DNA of 64,000 nucleotides from Rhodoferax aquaticus (lineage in GTDB: Bacteria > Pseudomonadota > Gammaproteobacteria > Burkholderiales > Burkholderiaceae_C), in NCBI RefSeq assembly GCF_006974105.1, contig NZ_CP036282.1:744001-808000 (forward strand), in the 5' to 3' direction. The notes below the pieces were generated by a model. That model was not told the DNA's origin, did not search any database, and saw only the letters and a program-made list of their open reading frames with translations. Shown here in pieces: positions 8,718 through 18,086 of the stretch. Positions within the stretch are counted from its first letter, which is position 1; each line of letters starts with the position of its first letter. A program made the position numbers and the translations under genes.

Positions 8718-9407
8718 CTACGCTGACCTAGTTTGGCGTACCAAAACTACCTGCCGCGCCAGCATTTCCGCCAAGGCCTCGCCGGTGGCGTGCTCATCTT
8801 GGCTAGGGTCGTCAAACAGCATCTCGAGGGCCGCATAAACCATTTCTACGGACAAGCGGGCCAGGGTTCGAACCCGGTTGATTTGCGCGTGTGGATGGGC
8901 AGACATGAACGCGTGCACGATCAAGCCCGCGACATGGGCGTGCGAGGCGATGCGAATGGGGGCTAGCGTAGGCACTGCGCGCAACGCCCGGGTGACCCAC
9001 AGGCCCTCGGGCATGGCGCGCGTTAAGTCAAGCGTTTGTGCATACAAGGCATAGATGCTGGCTTTCAGGCCCGCCTCGTCCAGCACCAGGGTGGCGGGCG
9101 TGGCCCACACCTCAACCAATGCGTTTTGTTCTTGCATGAGCCGCGTGCCTAAGGCACCCAGTAGCGCGTACTTGTTGGGGAAGTAGCGGTACAGCGCGGG
9201 CGGGGAGATGCCTGCGCGTTCACACACCAAGTTGGTGGACAGCCGCTCAATTCCCACCTCTGCCAGCAACTGTGCGGTCGCCCCCAAGATGAGTTCGTAG
9301 GTTTCTTGGGCCCGCTTTTGGCGTGGCTGCGCCTTGGTGTTCAAGGTGGCCACGTTGGCGTCGGCCAAAAGGGCGCTAGGCATGGGCGGTGTCTCGCTGC
9401 GGGGCAT
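8718..9407 (-). CDS. TetR-family transcriptional regulator
   Basis: 229 aa. The helix-turn-helix lies at about residues 30-85: ILGATAQLLAEVGIERLSTN then VCERAGISPPALYRYFPNKYALL, the textbook TetR pattern (AxxLYxxFxxKxxL). The C-terminal ligand-binding part is family-specific and gives no clue to effector. It is divergent from the cytochrome/oxidase operon starting at 9518, which is a plausible target. It is convergent with the preceding binding protein (8 bases between stops). Confidence 0.85.
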   Translation of the reverse strand: MPRSETPPMPSALLADANVATLNTKAQPRQKRAQETYELILGATAQLLAEVGIERLSTNLVCERAGISPPALYRYFPNKYALLGALGTRLMQEQNALVEVWATPATLVLDEAGLKASIYALYAQTLDLTRAMPEGLWVTRALRAVPTLAPIRIASHAHVAGLIVHAFMSAHPHAQINRVRTLARLSVEMVYAALEMLFDDPSQDEHATGEALAEMLARQVVLVRQTRSA

Positions 9408-9517
9408 AGGGGCGGTCCAAGTCAGTACAAGCGTAGGGGTTATTACGCATTTTCTCGTAGGCCTTATCTCAATAAGCTAGTGATGACTAGCAAATTATCC
9501 AAGATAAAGGCTGATCC

Positions 9518-9958
9518 GTGTCAACTATCCATTCGTATCGTGGCCAAGTGCGCAAGGCCACGCCAAACAAGACGCATACATGGCGTCGAGGGCTTACCAG
9601 TGTGAGGGCCGTGAGCGGCTGCCTGCTACTGGCCACCAGTCTTGCCGCATGTGATGCAAACAAGCCTGCTGCCATGAGTGCAAGCGAGGTGGAGGCTTTA
9701 CACCCTAGCGACGCCCGCTTGTCCCAGATGTATGAGCGTGCGTGTATGGGTTGCCATGTCGACGCGGCCAGTGGCGCACCGCGCACGGGCGACCAGGCGG
9801 CCTGGGCACAGCGCATGGGCAAGGGGCGTGAGGTGCTGATTCAGAACGCACGCCAAGGGCTCAACGCCATGCCACCCATGGGCTTGTGCCCTGACTGCAG
9901 CACGGAAGACTTGGCCCAGTTGATTGACTTTATGCGCAGTGCGGGAGGTGCATCATGA
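9518..9958 (+). CDS. Cytochrome c5-like lipoprotein
   Basis: 146 aa from GTG 9518, preceded by AAAGG at seven bases. A lipobox SLAAC (Cys45) indicates an outer- or inner-leaflet-anchored lipoprotein. One haem-binding motif CMGCH (residues 76-80) and a likely axial Met in AMPPMGLCPDC mark it as a class I c5-type cytochrome; the extra CPDC cysteines are usual in that group. The stop overlaps the start of the flavin oxidase by ATGA, implying translational coupling. Inferred role: electron acceptor for the flavoenzyme encoded next. Confidence 0.85.
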   Translation: MSTIHSYRGQVRKATPNKTHTWRRGLTSVRAVSGCLLLATSLAACDANKPAAMSASEVEALHPSDARLSQMYERACMGCHVDAASGAPRTGDQAAWAQRMGKGREVLIQNARQGLNAMPPMGLCPDCSTEDLAQLIDFMRSAGGAS

Positions 9959-11349
9959 CAAGTCGGCGCGACTATTTGCGCGGTGTGGTGGCGGGGGGCT
10001 TGGCCATCTCTGCACGCGGACTGGTGGCGAGCCAACCCGCGGCAACCGAATCCAACGCCAGCAACACCGGTGAAGCGCCACGTTGGCGCAACTGGAGTGG
10101 CATTGAGCAATGCCAACCCCAAGGCTGGAAGGTGCCTGCCGATGTGGGCGAGGTGGCTAGCTTGCTGCGCACCAGCCCTGGGCCCATACGCTGTGTGGGG
10201 GCAGGGCATTCGTTCTCCGCCGTGGTGCCCACGGGGGGCACGCTGCTGTCTTTGGATAGGCTCAGTGGCTTGCGCTCTGTGACTGCCAACAGCGCGGTAT
10301 TGGGCGCCGGTACGCGCTTGCAACAGGTGTCGCGCCTGCTAGATGCCAAGGGCTTGGGTCTGCATAACCTGCCAGACATTGACTCCCAAACCTTGGCCGG
10401 TGCCATGGCCACCGGCACGCACGGCACCGGGGCTCAGTTTGGCGCTTTGCACAGTGACTTGCTCAGCCTTACCTTGGTCACGCCTACAGGACGCGTGGTG
10501 CAGTGCTCGCGCACCCAAGAGCCCGACATCTTTGCGGCGGCCCAAGTGTCGGTGGGCACTCTGGGCGTGGTGACTGAGGTCGAGATGCGTGTGCGACCAC
10601 GCTACCACCTGGCCCGCAAAGTGTGGTTAGACACCACGGAAGCCTTGCTGGAACAAGCGCCTGCGCTGGCCAAAAAACACCGGCAGTTCGAAATGTATTT
10701 GCTGCCTTTCACGGGTTTTGGTGCCGCCATCACCCACGATGAGGCACCGCTGGGCACCGTGAACCATCCCCCTGCGGGTGATGAAGATGTGCTGCAAGAC
10801 TTGAAAAAACTGCGCGACTGGTTAGGCCGTTGGCCGTCGCTGCGGCGCTGGGCGGCGCAGCAGGCAATCGACAAGAACCAGGTGGAAGAAGCTACCGATG
10901 TGTCTTGGCGGCTCTTGTCTACCCAGCGCCCCACGCGCTTCAATGAAACCGAATGCCATGTGCCGCAGCAAAACGGGGTGGCCTGTTTGAAAGAAATACT
11001 GGCCGCGCTAGAGCAGCGCAACGATGTGTTCTTCCCCATTGAGTTTCGCTTCACCAAGGGGGATGACGCTTGGCTCAGTCCCTTCTACCAGCGCGACAGC
11101 TGCTCCATTGCGGCCCATGCGCTGCAAGGCGAACCTTACGACTACCTGCTTAGCACCTTGGGCCCGATCTACCGCCGCCATGGCGGGCGTCCGCACTGGG
11201 GGAAGTTGCATGACCGTAGCGCCACCGAGCTGGCAGCCGCCTATCCGCGCTGGAAAGATTTTGCGCAAGTGCGCAAAGCCTTAGACCCACAAGGGCGCAT
11301 GTTGACGCCCTACATGGCAAAACTTTTGGGAGAAACACGCAATGCCTAG
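9955..11349 (+). CDS. Tat-exported FAD-linked aldonolactone oxidase/dehydrogenase (ALO/GULO family)
   Basis: 464 aa. Tat signal SRRDYLRG at the N-terminus. The FAD-binding domain carries VGAGHSFSAV, whose His85 is the position that binds FAD covalently in sugar-lactone oxidases, and ATGTHGTG. The C-terminal D-arabinono-1,4-lactone oxidase domain ends with GGRPHWGKLH, the conserved HWGK motif. It would oxidise an aldonolactone or sugar alcohol in the periplasm. Sitting directly after a cytochrome c and overlapping it suggests it passes electrons to the respiratory chain rather than to oxygen; that is inference. Substrate unknown. Confidence 0.85.
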   Translation: MTSRRDYLRGVVAGGLAISARGLVASQPAATESNASNTGEAPRWRNWSGIEQCQPQGWKVPADVGEVASLLRTSPGPIRCVGAGHSFSAVVPTGGTLLSLDRLSGLRSVTANSAVLGAGTRLQQVSRLLDAKGLGLHNLPDIDSQTLAGAMATGTHGTGAQFGALHSDLLSLTLVTPTGRVVQCSRTQEPDIFAAAQVSVGTLGVVTEVEMRVRPRYHLARKVWLDTTEALLEQAPALAKKHRQFEMYLLPFTGFGAAITHDEAPLGTVNHPPAGDEDVLQDLKKLRDWLGRWPSLRRWAAQQAIDKNQVEEATDVSWRLLSTQRPTRFNETECHVPQQNGVACLKEILAALEQRNDVFFPIEFRFTKGDDAWLSPFYQRDSCSIAAHALQGEPYDYLLSTLGPIYRRHGGRPHWGKLHDRSATELAAAYPRWKDFAQVRKALDPQGRMLTPYMAKLLGETRNA

Positions 11350-12625
11350 TTGGACACGTAGACACTGGTTGGCAACAAGCACTGCAGTGGTCGCTGGTGC
11401 GGGGCTGGTGTTGCGCCCATCGGATGAAGGCGGCACGCATGACGCGTACTTTGCCAAACTCCAACGCGCTATGCAGGCGGGGCCCGCCATGCCAACCCTG
11501 GTGGTAGACAGCCAGCGCTTTCGCGCCAATTTGACTAAGGTGGCCAGTACCGTCAGCCCCGGTCTCGCGCTGCGGGTGGTGGTGAAGTCATTGCCCAGCC
11601 TAGAACTGGTGAAAGAAGCCTTGACCGCGTGGATGACCCACAAGGTGATGGTCTTTAACGCGCCCCAGTTGCTCAGCATCGCGCAGGCCATGCCGCAGGC
11701 GGACGTATTGCTGGGCAAGCCCTTTCCGGTTTCAGCGGCCAAGTGGGTGCTGGAAAAAACAGCAGGCACCAGCTTTAACGCGGCGCGCCAGGTGCAATGG
11801 TTGATAGACACCCCCGCGCGTGCTGCACAGTACAAAGAACTGGCCCAGGCCATGAACTTGCCTCTGCGCCTGAACCTAGAGATCGACGTGGGCTTGCACC
11901 GTGGCGGCCTGGAGTCAGACCCAGCGCTGGTAGACGTGCTCAAAGTGATTCAGTCCCACCCCGGCTTGCAGTTCAGCGGCATGATGGGTTACGACGCGCA
12001 TGTGGCCGCCATCCCGGACTTGCCGGGCCTGCGCCGCAAAGCCATGGACCATGCCCAGGCAGCCTATGCCGCGCGGGTGGCGGCTGCACGTACCCATTTG
12101 GGGGCCGCCTGGCCCAGCGCAGGACTCACGTTTAACACCGGTGGCTCGCTTACCTACCATTTGCATGACAGTACGCATGCGGCCAATGAGGTGTCCGTAG
12201 GGTCTGCCACCGTCAAACCACTGGACTTCGAGAAGCCGTCCACGGCAGAGTTGCAGGCGGCATCGTTTATTGCCACGCCTGTGCTCAAAGCCATGGGGGC
12301 TTTTCGTTTGCCCGTGGGGGTGGAAGCGATCAGCGATGCAGCCGCATGGTGGGACCGCAACCAGTCCCAAGCCTTTGCCATCCACGGCGGCCATTGGTTG
12401 GCCCAAGCGGTGTCGCCACCGGGTGTGCAGGCCAGTAGTTTGTATGGCGCGTCGAGCAACCAGCAAGTGATGGTGGCCTCCAAGACCGTAAGTCTGCAGC
12501 CTGATGACTGGGTGATGTTCAGGCCGCGCCAAAGCGAGGCCGTGTTCTTGCAATTTGGCGCGATTGCGGTGTTTGACGGCGAGCGCATCAGCGCGCGTTG
12601 GCCTGTGTTTGAAGCGTCAGCCTAG
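11342..12625 (+). CDS. Tat-exported DSD1/D-threonine-aldolase-like PLP enzyme
   Basis: 427 aa, overlapping the oxidase gene by 8 bases. Tat motif TRRHWLATS. The alanine-racemase-type barrel has the PLP lysine candidate in LRVVVKSLPS (Lys82) and blocks such as LNLEIDVGLHRGG, SGMMGYDAH and TFNTGGSLTY. The C-terminal domain resembles D-serine dehydratase/D-threonine aldolase, but the usual His-x-Cys metal site seems to be replaced (MFRPRQSEA), so lyase activity is doubtful. Export by Tat fits a cofactor loaded in the cytoplasm. Its link to the lactone oxidase is unexplained; a hydroxy-amino acid pathway is one guess. Confidence 0.78.
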   Translation: MPSWTRRHWLATSTAVVAGAGLVLRPSDEGGTHDAYFAKLQRAMQAGPAMPTLVVDSQRFRANLTKVASTVSPGLALRVVVKSLPSLELVKEALTAWMTHKVMVFNAPQLLSIAQAMPQADVLLGKPFPVSAAKWVLEKTAGTSFNAARQVQWLIDTPARAAQYKELAQAMNLPLRLNLEIDVGLHRGGLESDPALVDVLKVIQSHPGLQFSGMMGYDAHVAAIPDLPGLRRKAMDHAQAAYAARVAAARTHLGAAWPSAGLTFNTGGSLTYHLHDSTHAANEVSVGSATVKPLDFEKPSTAELQAASFIATPVLKAMGAFRLPVGVEAISDAAAWWDRNQSQAFAIHGGHWLAQAVSPPGVQASSLYGASSNQQVMVASKTVSLQPDDWVMFRPRQSEAVFLQFGAIAVFDGERISARWPVFEASA

Positions 12626-14334
12626 GCGGGCAGCTGCACCTCACCCTCAACACCGGGCGCGACCAGCGGCAGGGTGAGGGTGAAGGTGGTGCCCAGCCCT
12701 TGCGTGCTGGCAACGGCGATCTGACCGCCTAACGCACCCCCCACAATGTTGTGCACGATGTGCAAGCCCAAACCGGAGCCACCTTGCCCCAGCTTGGTCG
12801 TGAAAAAGGGCTCAAAAATGCGGTTCAGGTTGTCGGGCGCTATGCCTTTGCCGGTATCGCTCACCCGCAGCGTGACCATGTCTTTGTCATTGACGCTGGC
12901 CACCAGTGACATGCTGCCGGGTTCACCCGCCGTGAACGCATGCAGCAGCGCGTTGTTGATCAGGTTGGTGAGCACCTGACCCAGCGGGCCTGGGTAGCTG
13001 CGCATCATGATGCTCGATGGAATGTCTACCGTGACTTGCACCCCAGACTTGCGAATGACCGCACTGAGCGTGAGCAAAATTTCAGACGCCACGGCGTGCA
13101 GCGAAAACAAGCGCGCTTGTGCGCTGGTTTGGTCCACCGCCACTTGCTTGAAGCTGGTGACCAACTGCCCCGCCCGCTCCAAATTGCGGGCCACAATTTC
13201 GGCGGCCAGACGGGTGTCTTCGACAAACTTGTGCAAGTCAGAGCGTCGCAGGCCCGTTTCCACGAGCTGAGCGAACTCTTGGGCCCGGAATTCGAGTGAA
13301 CTCGCCACGGTGAGCCCATTGCCAATGGGGGTGTTGAGCTCATGGGCAACCCCTGCCACCAGGGAGCCCAGTGCGGCTAGCTTCTCGGATTGCACCAACT
13401 GGTCTTTGGCCAACTGCAAAGAACCCAATGTGTCGGACAGCTCGCGGTTGGCAGTTTGTAGCTGGGCGGTACGCAAGGTGACGCGGGCCTCTAACTGGGA
13501 GTTCAAGGCCTCAATCTGCAACTGGGTAGACCGTTGCTCGGTGATGTCGATGTAGATGGAGACCAGCAGTGTCTTGTCGGGTTCAGCAAACACGCGGGTT
13601 GACACCGTGAAGAGGCGTTGCGTGCCGTCTTTGCGACGCATCATGGCGTCGATGTCGCCGTGGGTGCGGTTGAGTTGGGCAATCTCTAAGACTCTGCGCC
13701 GGTCTTCAGGGTTGACCCAGATATTGAGTTCTAAGCCGGATTTGCCTTGGTCGGACTTGGGGTCAAAGCCAAAGCTATCAAACCACGCTTGATTCCACTG
13801 TGTGCCGGTAAAGCCCACACTGCTTACGGCGTAGCACATGGGCAGTGGCGCATGGTCAAAGAGGCCAATGAAGCGCGCTTCACTCTCCTTCAAGGCGGCA
13901 GCCGCTGCATTGACTTCGGTGACATCGCGTGCAATCCAAACGGCATGCGAGGGGGCTGTGCCATCCATGCTCCATAGAGTCGCACTCAGCATGAAGTCGC
14001 GCAGCTGGCCATCGCGTCGCCGTGCTACGGCCAGTGCATTTCTCACGGTACCGTGCTGCATCAGTTCGGCCACGATGCGGGCCCGTTGCTCGGGGATGTG
14101 CCAGATATTGAGGTCTGCAATGGGCTTGCCTATGGCTTCAGACGCTTGGTAGCCACTGATCTGTTCAAAGCCATGGTTTGCGTCCAAGACCATGCTGTCG
14201 CTCAAACGCGTGATGACAATCCAGTCCGGGCTGGCGTGGAAGACGCGGGCAAAGCGGTCGTCGTGCGCGCCGCCCAGCGCGGCCAGAAGCCAGCGCGTGA
14301 CGGGGGTGGGGAGCAAACGTGCCAAAAGGCCCAT
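12622..14334 (-). CDS. PAS-domain sensor histidine kinase, orphan
   Basis: 570 aa, no clear membrane segment. Two PAS domains (about 30-145 and 150-270, each ending in a PAC-like strand: IARDVTEVN and IYIDITEQR), a coiled coil (~270-315), then a histidine kinase core with phospho-acceptor His331 in GVAHELNTPIG, an N box (NLINNAL), G1 (DTGKGI) and G2 (GQGGSGLGL). It senses a cytoplasmic signal and must phosphorylate a regulator encoded elsewhere, since none is adjacent. Its stop codon overlaps the convergent PLP-enzyme gene by 4 bases. Confidence 0.88.
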   Translation of the reverse strand: MGLLARLLPTPVTRWLLAALGGAHDDRFARVFHASPDWIVITRLSDSMVLDANHGFEQISGYQASEAIGKPIADLNIWHIPEQRARIVAELMQHGTVRNALAVARRRDGQLRDFMLSATLWSMDGTAPSHAVWIARDVTEVNAAAAALKESEARFIGLFDHAPLPMCYAVSSVGFTGTQWNQAWFDSFGFDPKSDQGKSGLELNIWVNPEDRRRVLEIAQLNRTHGDIDAMMRRKDGTQRLFTVSTRVFAEPDKTLLVSIYIDITEQRSTQLQIEALNSQLEARVTLRTAQLQTANRELSDTLGSLQLAKDQLVQSEKLAALGSLVAGVAHELNTPIGNGLTVASSLEFRAQEFAQLVETGLRRSDLHKFVEDTRLAAEIVARNLERAGQLVTSFKQVAVDQTSAQARLFSLHAVASEILLTLSAVIRKSGVQVTVDIPSSIMMRSYPGPLGQVLTNLINNALLHAFTAGEPGSMSLVASVNDKDMVTLRVSDTGKGIAPDNLNRIFEPFFTTKLGQGGSGLGLHIVHNIVGGALGGQIAVASTQGLGTTFTLTLPLVAPGVEGEVQLPA

Positions 14335-14580
14335 ATCAAAACGCGTTCAGAGCTGCACTGCGGGCAATACTAACGGCTTAACAGCCTAACGCCTAGCGCG
14401 GGTCAACCCACCCCCGCATGGGGCTGGATGGGGGCCGTTGAATCTGCACCTTTGCAGTTCGTCCTAGGCAAAATGCAGGCTGTCGCATAGCGCTCGCCAC
14501 AGGCTGGGGCACCCCCTAAAGTGCCGCTACGGTGTCAGACTTGCACAAGGGCTGCAGTGCACCTTCACTTAGGAAATGTC

Positions 14581-15828
14581 ATGTCCCATTCTTCTTCATA
14601 TTCCCACGACCCATCCCCAGTGGAGCCGCGCGCAGGGCGCACCAAGCAAGCGCTGTTGCGGGGTTTTCATGCTTATGCCAGTTGGCTCGTGGGTCTTAGT
14701 TGGCTGCGCTTTTTTGTGCTGTCCGTGTTGGTGCTTGTCTTGGTGAACCTACTCCAAGAGTTGCCCCCGTTCAGCTGGCGTTGGGGGGCGGACGCAAGCC
14801 ATACGGCCAACGTGTCCAAAGGCGTCACGCTCTCGGCAGAGCCTGCGCAAAGCACCGCAGGCACAGCGCCAGCGTCGACAGACAAAGAGAACGTCGAGAT
14901 TGTGATTGGTGACAACGGCGTGCAAGTGCAAAAGAGGGCCGGTGCAGCCAACGGCACGCAGGTGGCCATTGATGAAGCAGGGGTGCGCATCACCGCTCCG
15001 GCAAGCCCCGCCATGGAGCGCTTGGGTGCCAATGCCTTGGAAAACTTTGAGATGCGTACGCGAAAGGGCGCAAGTGTGGGGGACGCCTTGCTCAATCTTG
15101 CGTGGCTGTTGGTGGTGGCCTCCATCATCGTCAAGATCACGTACAAAGGGCGCATTCAAGCCGAAGCTGCAGCCGCTGCGGCGACCGAGGTGGCCGAAAC
15201 CGAGTCCCTCAAGCGCCAAGTCACAGAAGCCCGACTGGCGGCCATGCAAGCGCAGGTAGAGCCCCATTTTTTGTTCAACACCCTGGCCAGTATTGAGCAC
15301 CTGATAGAAACCGATGCACCCCGCGCTGCGCGCATGCAGCGCAGCCTGATCCAGTTTTTGCGCGAAGCCATGCCCACGCTGCGCGAGGCCAATGCACAAG
15401 CCGAGCGCGACCTGGGCCGTGAGCTGGCGGTGGTCTTGCCTTATTTGGAAATTTTGCGCATGCGCATGGACGATCGTTTGCAAACCGAAGTAAACGTGCC
15501 CGAAGGCCTTCACTCCGCCATGTTTCCACCCATGATGTTGCAAAGCCTGGTGGAGAACGCGATTCGCCATGGCTTGGAGCCCAAGGCTGAAGGCGGCTTG
15601 CTGCGCATTTCTGCCGAGGTGAGCAACGGCCAATTGCGGGTGGCGGTCACTGACACGGGCTTGGGCTTTGCCGCTGCGGCGACCCCTGGGACTGGCGTAG
15701 GTTTGGCCAATATCCGCGAGCGCTTGCAGTTACTGTACGGCAAGCAAGCCGAGCTGCGCATCACCGAGCCCACGGGTGGTGGTGCCTGTGTCACGATTTG
15801 CGTGCCGTACCAAGTGCGCCAAGGCTGA
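14581..15828 (+). CDS. LytS/AlgZ-type sensor histidine kinase
   Basis: 415 aa from ATG 14581, preceded by AGGAAA; an upstream in-frame GTG at 14521 lacks a good site. Two membrane segments (about 40-60 and 171-187) enclose a ~110-residue periplasmic domain. The kinase part belongs to the His_kinase family PF06580: QVEPHFLFNTLASIEHL with His229, NAIRHGLEP (N box) and DTGLGF...GVGLANIRERL (G boxes). It pairs with the LytTR regulator two genes downstream. The periplasmic domain contains two near-identical acidic turns (VIGDNGVQVQ, AIDEAGVRIT), possibly a short repeat. The input signal is unknown. Confidence 0.9.
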   Translation: MSHSSSYSHDPSPVEPRAGRTKQALLRGFHAYASWLVGLSWLRFFVLSVLVLVLVNLLQELPPFSWRWGADASHTANVSKGVTLSAEPAQSTAGTAPASTDKENVEIVIGDNGVQVQKRAGAANGTQVAIDEAGVRITAPASPAMERLGANALENFEMRTRKGASVGDALLNLAWLLVVASIIVKITYKGRIQAEAAAAAATEVAETESLKRQVTEARLAAMQAQVEPHFLFNTLASIEHLIETDAPRAARMQRSLIQFLREAMPTLREANAQAERDLGRELAVVLPYLEILRMRMDDRLQTEVNVPEGLHSAMFPPMMLQSLVENAIRHGLEPKAEGGLLRISAEVSNGQLRVAVTDTGLGFAAAATPGTGVGLANIRERLQLLYGKQAELRITEPTGGGACVTICVPYQVRQG

Positions 15829-15856
15829 GTACTGCGTTCACGTAAAGGGGAATCTG

Positions 15857-15994
15857 ATGAAGCAATTGGCTAAATGGACCGCATGGGTATGGCGCATTGC
15901 GTGCATGCTTTCCGCATTGCTAGCGTATGCGATTGGGCGTTTAGCGTTCACACCCACGGTGAGCGAGACTGCAGCACAGGGGCCGCAAGCATGA
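15857..15994 (+). CDS. 45-aa single-pass membrane protein inside the LytS/LytTR operon
   Basis: ATG 15857 is preceded by AAAGGGG with good spacing and the stop overlaps the next gene start as ATGA, so translation is probably coupled. The product is MKQLAKWTAWVWRI followed by one hydrophobic segment (about residues 12-33, ACMLSALLAYAIG) and a short polar tail. Orientation is predicted N-in from the basic N-terminus. It lies exactly between the kinase and its response regulator and may be a small accessory or connector subunit. I know no named family for it. Confidence 0.65.
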   Translation: MKQLAKWTAWVWRIACMLSALLAYAIGRLAFTPTVSETAAQGPQA

Positions 15995-16836
15995 GTACTT
16001 GGCGGGTGATCGTGGCCGATGACGAGCGGCTGATGCGGGAGCAGCTGTGCCAACGCTTGCAAGAAGTGGCCCCGCACCTTCAGATCGTTGCGCAAGCCCG
16101 CAATGGGCGCGAAGCGGTGGAGCTGACGCAGCAGCACCAGCCGGATGTGGTGTTTTTGGACATTCGCATGCCGCTGATGTCTGGCATAGAGGCTGCGCAA
16201 GCCATCGCTCAGTTGCCCACGTGGGATGAAGCAGGGGCACAAGGGCAATGGCCGGGCTGCGAGATTGTGTTCGTGACCGCCTACGACCAGTACGCGGTGG
16301 CAGCGTTTGAGCAGGGCGTGGTGGACTATGTGCTCAAACCTGCCGAGCGCGAGCGCTTGGCCCTGACCATGGACCGTTTGCAGGCGCGCTTGCAGCAACG
16401 CCATTCTGAGTCTGACGCCAATGCTGCGGACAGCACCTTGCCCTTGCACACACCGCATATGCAGCGTTTGCTGCAGCAACTGAGCCAACAACTCACCAAG
16501 CCAGCACCTGCGCCTTTGCAGTGGATTCAAGCCAGCGTGGGCAGCAGCATCCAGATGATTGATGTGGACGACGTGCTGTTTTTTATCTCGGATGACAAGT
16601 ACACGCGCGTGCAAACCGCCACCCAGCAAGCCTTGATTCGCACCCCCATCAAAGAGCTCTTGGCCACGGTCGACCTGCAAAAGTTCTGGCAAATCCACCG
16701 CAGCACCTTGGTCAACACGCGGGCCATTGCCGGCGTGAGCCGTGACCACCGAGGCCGCCAACGGGTCAGCGTGCGGGGCAGCACGGAGACTCTGGAGGTG
16801 AGCCGCAGCTTTGCGGGCTTGTTTAAGGGGATGTAG
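15991..16836 (+). CDS. LytTR-family response regulator
   Basis: 281 aa from ATG 15991 (ATGA overlap with the small upstream gene). Receiver domain with acidic pocket ADDE (residues 9-12), phospho-acceptor Asp57 in VFLDIRMP, TAYDQYA and KPAERERL. A linker (~125-175) leads to a LytTR DNA-binding domain (IDVDDVLFFISDDKYTRVQT, FWQIHRSTLVNTRAI, EVSRSFAGLF). It is the output of the LytS-type kinase upstream; targets are unknown but usually concern the envelope, alginate or virulence-type traits in this family. Confidence 0.92.
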   Translation: MSTWRVIVADDERLMREQLCQRLQEVAPHLQIVAQARNGREAVELTQQHQPDVVFLDIRMPLMSGIEAAQAIAQLPTWDEAGAQGQWPGCEIVFVTAYDQYAVAAFEQGVVDYVLKPAERERLALTMDRLQARLQQRHSESDANAADSTLPLHTPHMQRLLQQLSQQLTKPAPAPLQWIQASVGSSIQMIDVDDVLFFISDDKYTRVQTATQQALIRTPIKELLATVDLQKFWQIHRSTLVNTRAIAGVSRDHRGRQRVSVRGSTETLEVSRSFAGLFKGM

Positions 16837-16906
16837 CGCCAGCCACTCAGCGGGTCTCGTTGGGTGGCGCTTATAGTGTGCCCATTGCCCCACTACCGAG
16901 ACACCC

Positions 16907-18025
16907 ATGCAAACACGTGCCGCCGTCGCCTGGAAAGCAGGCCAGCCCCTCACCATTGAAACCGTGGATCTGCAAGGCCCCAAGTTCGGCGAAGTGCTCG
17001 TCGAAATCAAGGCTACCGGCATCTGCCACACCGACTACTACACCCTGAGTGGTGCCGACCCTGAAGGCATTTTCCCCGCCATTCTGGGCCACGAAGGCGC
17101 CGGCATTGTGGTGGAAGTGGGGCCGGGCGTGACCAGCCTCAAAAAGGGTGACCACGTCATTCCGCTCTACACCCCCGAGTGCCGCCAGTGCAAGTTTTGC
17201 CTGTCCCGCAAAACCAATCTGTGCCAATTGATTCGCGGCACCCAGGGCAAAGGCCTGATGCCCGATGCCACCAGCCGCTTCAGCCTGAATGGCGACCCCA
17301 TCTTTCACTACATGGGCACATCGACGTTTAGCAACTACACCGTGGCACCTGAAATCAGCCTGGCCAAGATCCGGAATGACGCACCCTTTGACAAGGTTTG
17401 CTACATCGGCTGCGGTGTGACCACCGGCATAGGCGCGGTGATCTTTACCGCCAAAGTGGAAGCCGGCGCGAATGCGGTGGTGTTCGGCTTGGGCGGCATC
17501 GGCCTGAACGTGATCCAGGGCTTGAAGATGGTGGGTGCGGACAAAATCATCGGTGTGGACTTGAACCCCGCGCGCGAAGCCATGGCCCGCAGCTTTGGCA
17601 TGACCCACTTCCTGAACCCCAAGGACATTGAAGCTGCTGGCGGCAACATCGTGGACGCGATTGTGCAGCTCACCGATGGCGGCGCGGACTACAGCTTCGA
17701 GTGCATCGGCAACACCAAGGTCATGCGCCAAGCGCTGGAGTGCACGCACAAGGGCTGGGGCCGCAGCATCATCATTGGCGTGGCCGAAGCCGGAGCAGAA
17801 ATTTCAACCCGCCCCTTCCAGCTGGTCACCGGCCGCAAGTGGGAAGGTTCGGCCTTTGGCGGCGCACGCGGCCGCACCGATGTGCCCAAGATCGTGGACT
17901 GGTACATGGAAGGCAAGATCAACATCGACAGCCTGATCACCCACACCATGCCTCTGGAAGACATCAACAAGGGCTTCGACCTGATGAAGCGCGGTGAGTC
18001 GATTCGCGGCGTTGTCATTTATTGA
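16907..18025 (+). CDS. frmA: S-(hydroxymethyl)glutathione dehydrogenase / class III alcohol dehydrogenase
   Basis: 372 aa, the usual family length. Catalytic zinc ligands in [12 protein letters not shown] and LGHEGAGIV, structural zinc ligands in [15 protein letters not shown], Rossmann motif GLGGIG, and the conserved [10 protein letters not shown]. It oxidises S-hydroxymethylglutathione, formed from formaldehyde and glutathione, to S-formylglutathione with NAD(P)+. The downstream fghA completes the pathway. No frmR-type regulator lies upstream, so control is not evident. Identification is very secure. Confidence 0.97.
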   Translation: MQTRAAVAWKAGQPLTIETVDLQGPKFGEVLVEIKATGICHTDYYTLSGADPEGIFPAILGHEGAGIVVEVGPGVTSLKKGDHVIPLYTPECRQCKFCLSRKTNLCQLIRGTQGKGLMPDATSRFSLNGDPIFHYMGTSTFSNYTVAPEISLAKIRNDAPFDKVCYIGCGVTTGIGAVIFTAKVEAGANAVVFGLGGIGLNVIQGLKMVGADKIIGVDLNPAREAMARSFGMTHFLNPKDIEAAGGNIVDAIVQLTDGGADYSFECIGNTKVMRQALECTHKGWGRSIIIGVAEAGAEISTRPFQLVTGRKWEGSAFGGARGRTDVPKIVDWYMEGKINIDSLITHTMPLEDINKGFDLMKRGESIRGVVIY

Positions 18026-18086
18026 GAAAATAGCACTTTGCGCCCGTGGAATATGCGCAGACAGCTTCTGATTTGATAGCAAACTT
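18026..18086 (+). repeat. Dispersed ~50-bp repeat, copy C (fills the frmA-fghA gap)
   Basis: AAAATAGCACTTTGCGCCCG ... ATGCGCAGACAGCTTCTGATTTGATAGCAAA occupies essentially the whole 61-bp space between two genes of one pathway. It resembles copy B in putA most closely. It could carry the fghA ribosome-binding context; no other Shine-Dalgarno is obvious. Confidence 0.7.

Noticed and set aside
8871..8888. GGGTTCGAACCC, which resembles a tRNA T-arm
   Set aside because: It lies inside the TetR coding sequence and no acceptor, D or anticodon arms can be folded around it.
14335..14580. Possible riboswitch or small RNA in the 246-bp gap before the LytS gene
   Set aside because: Only short GC stems were visible and no known riboswitch core could be recognised by eye.
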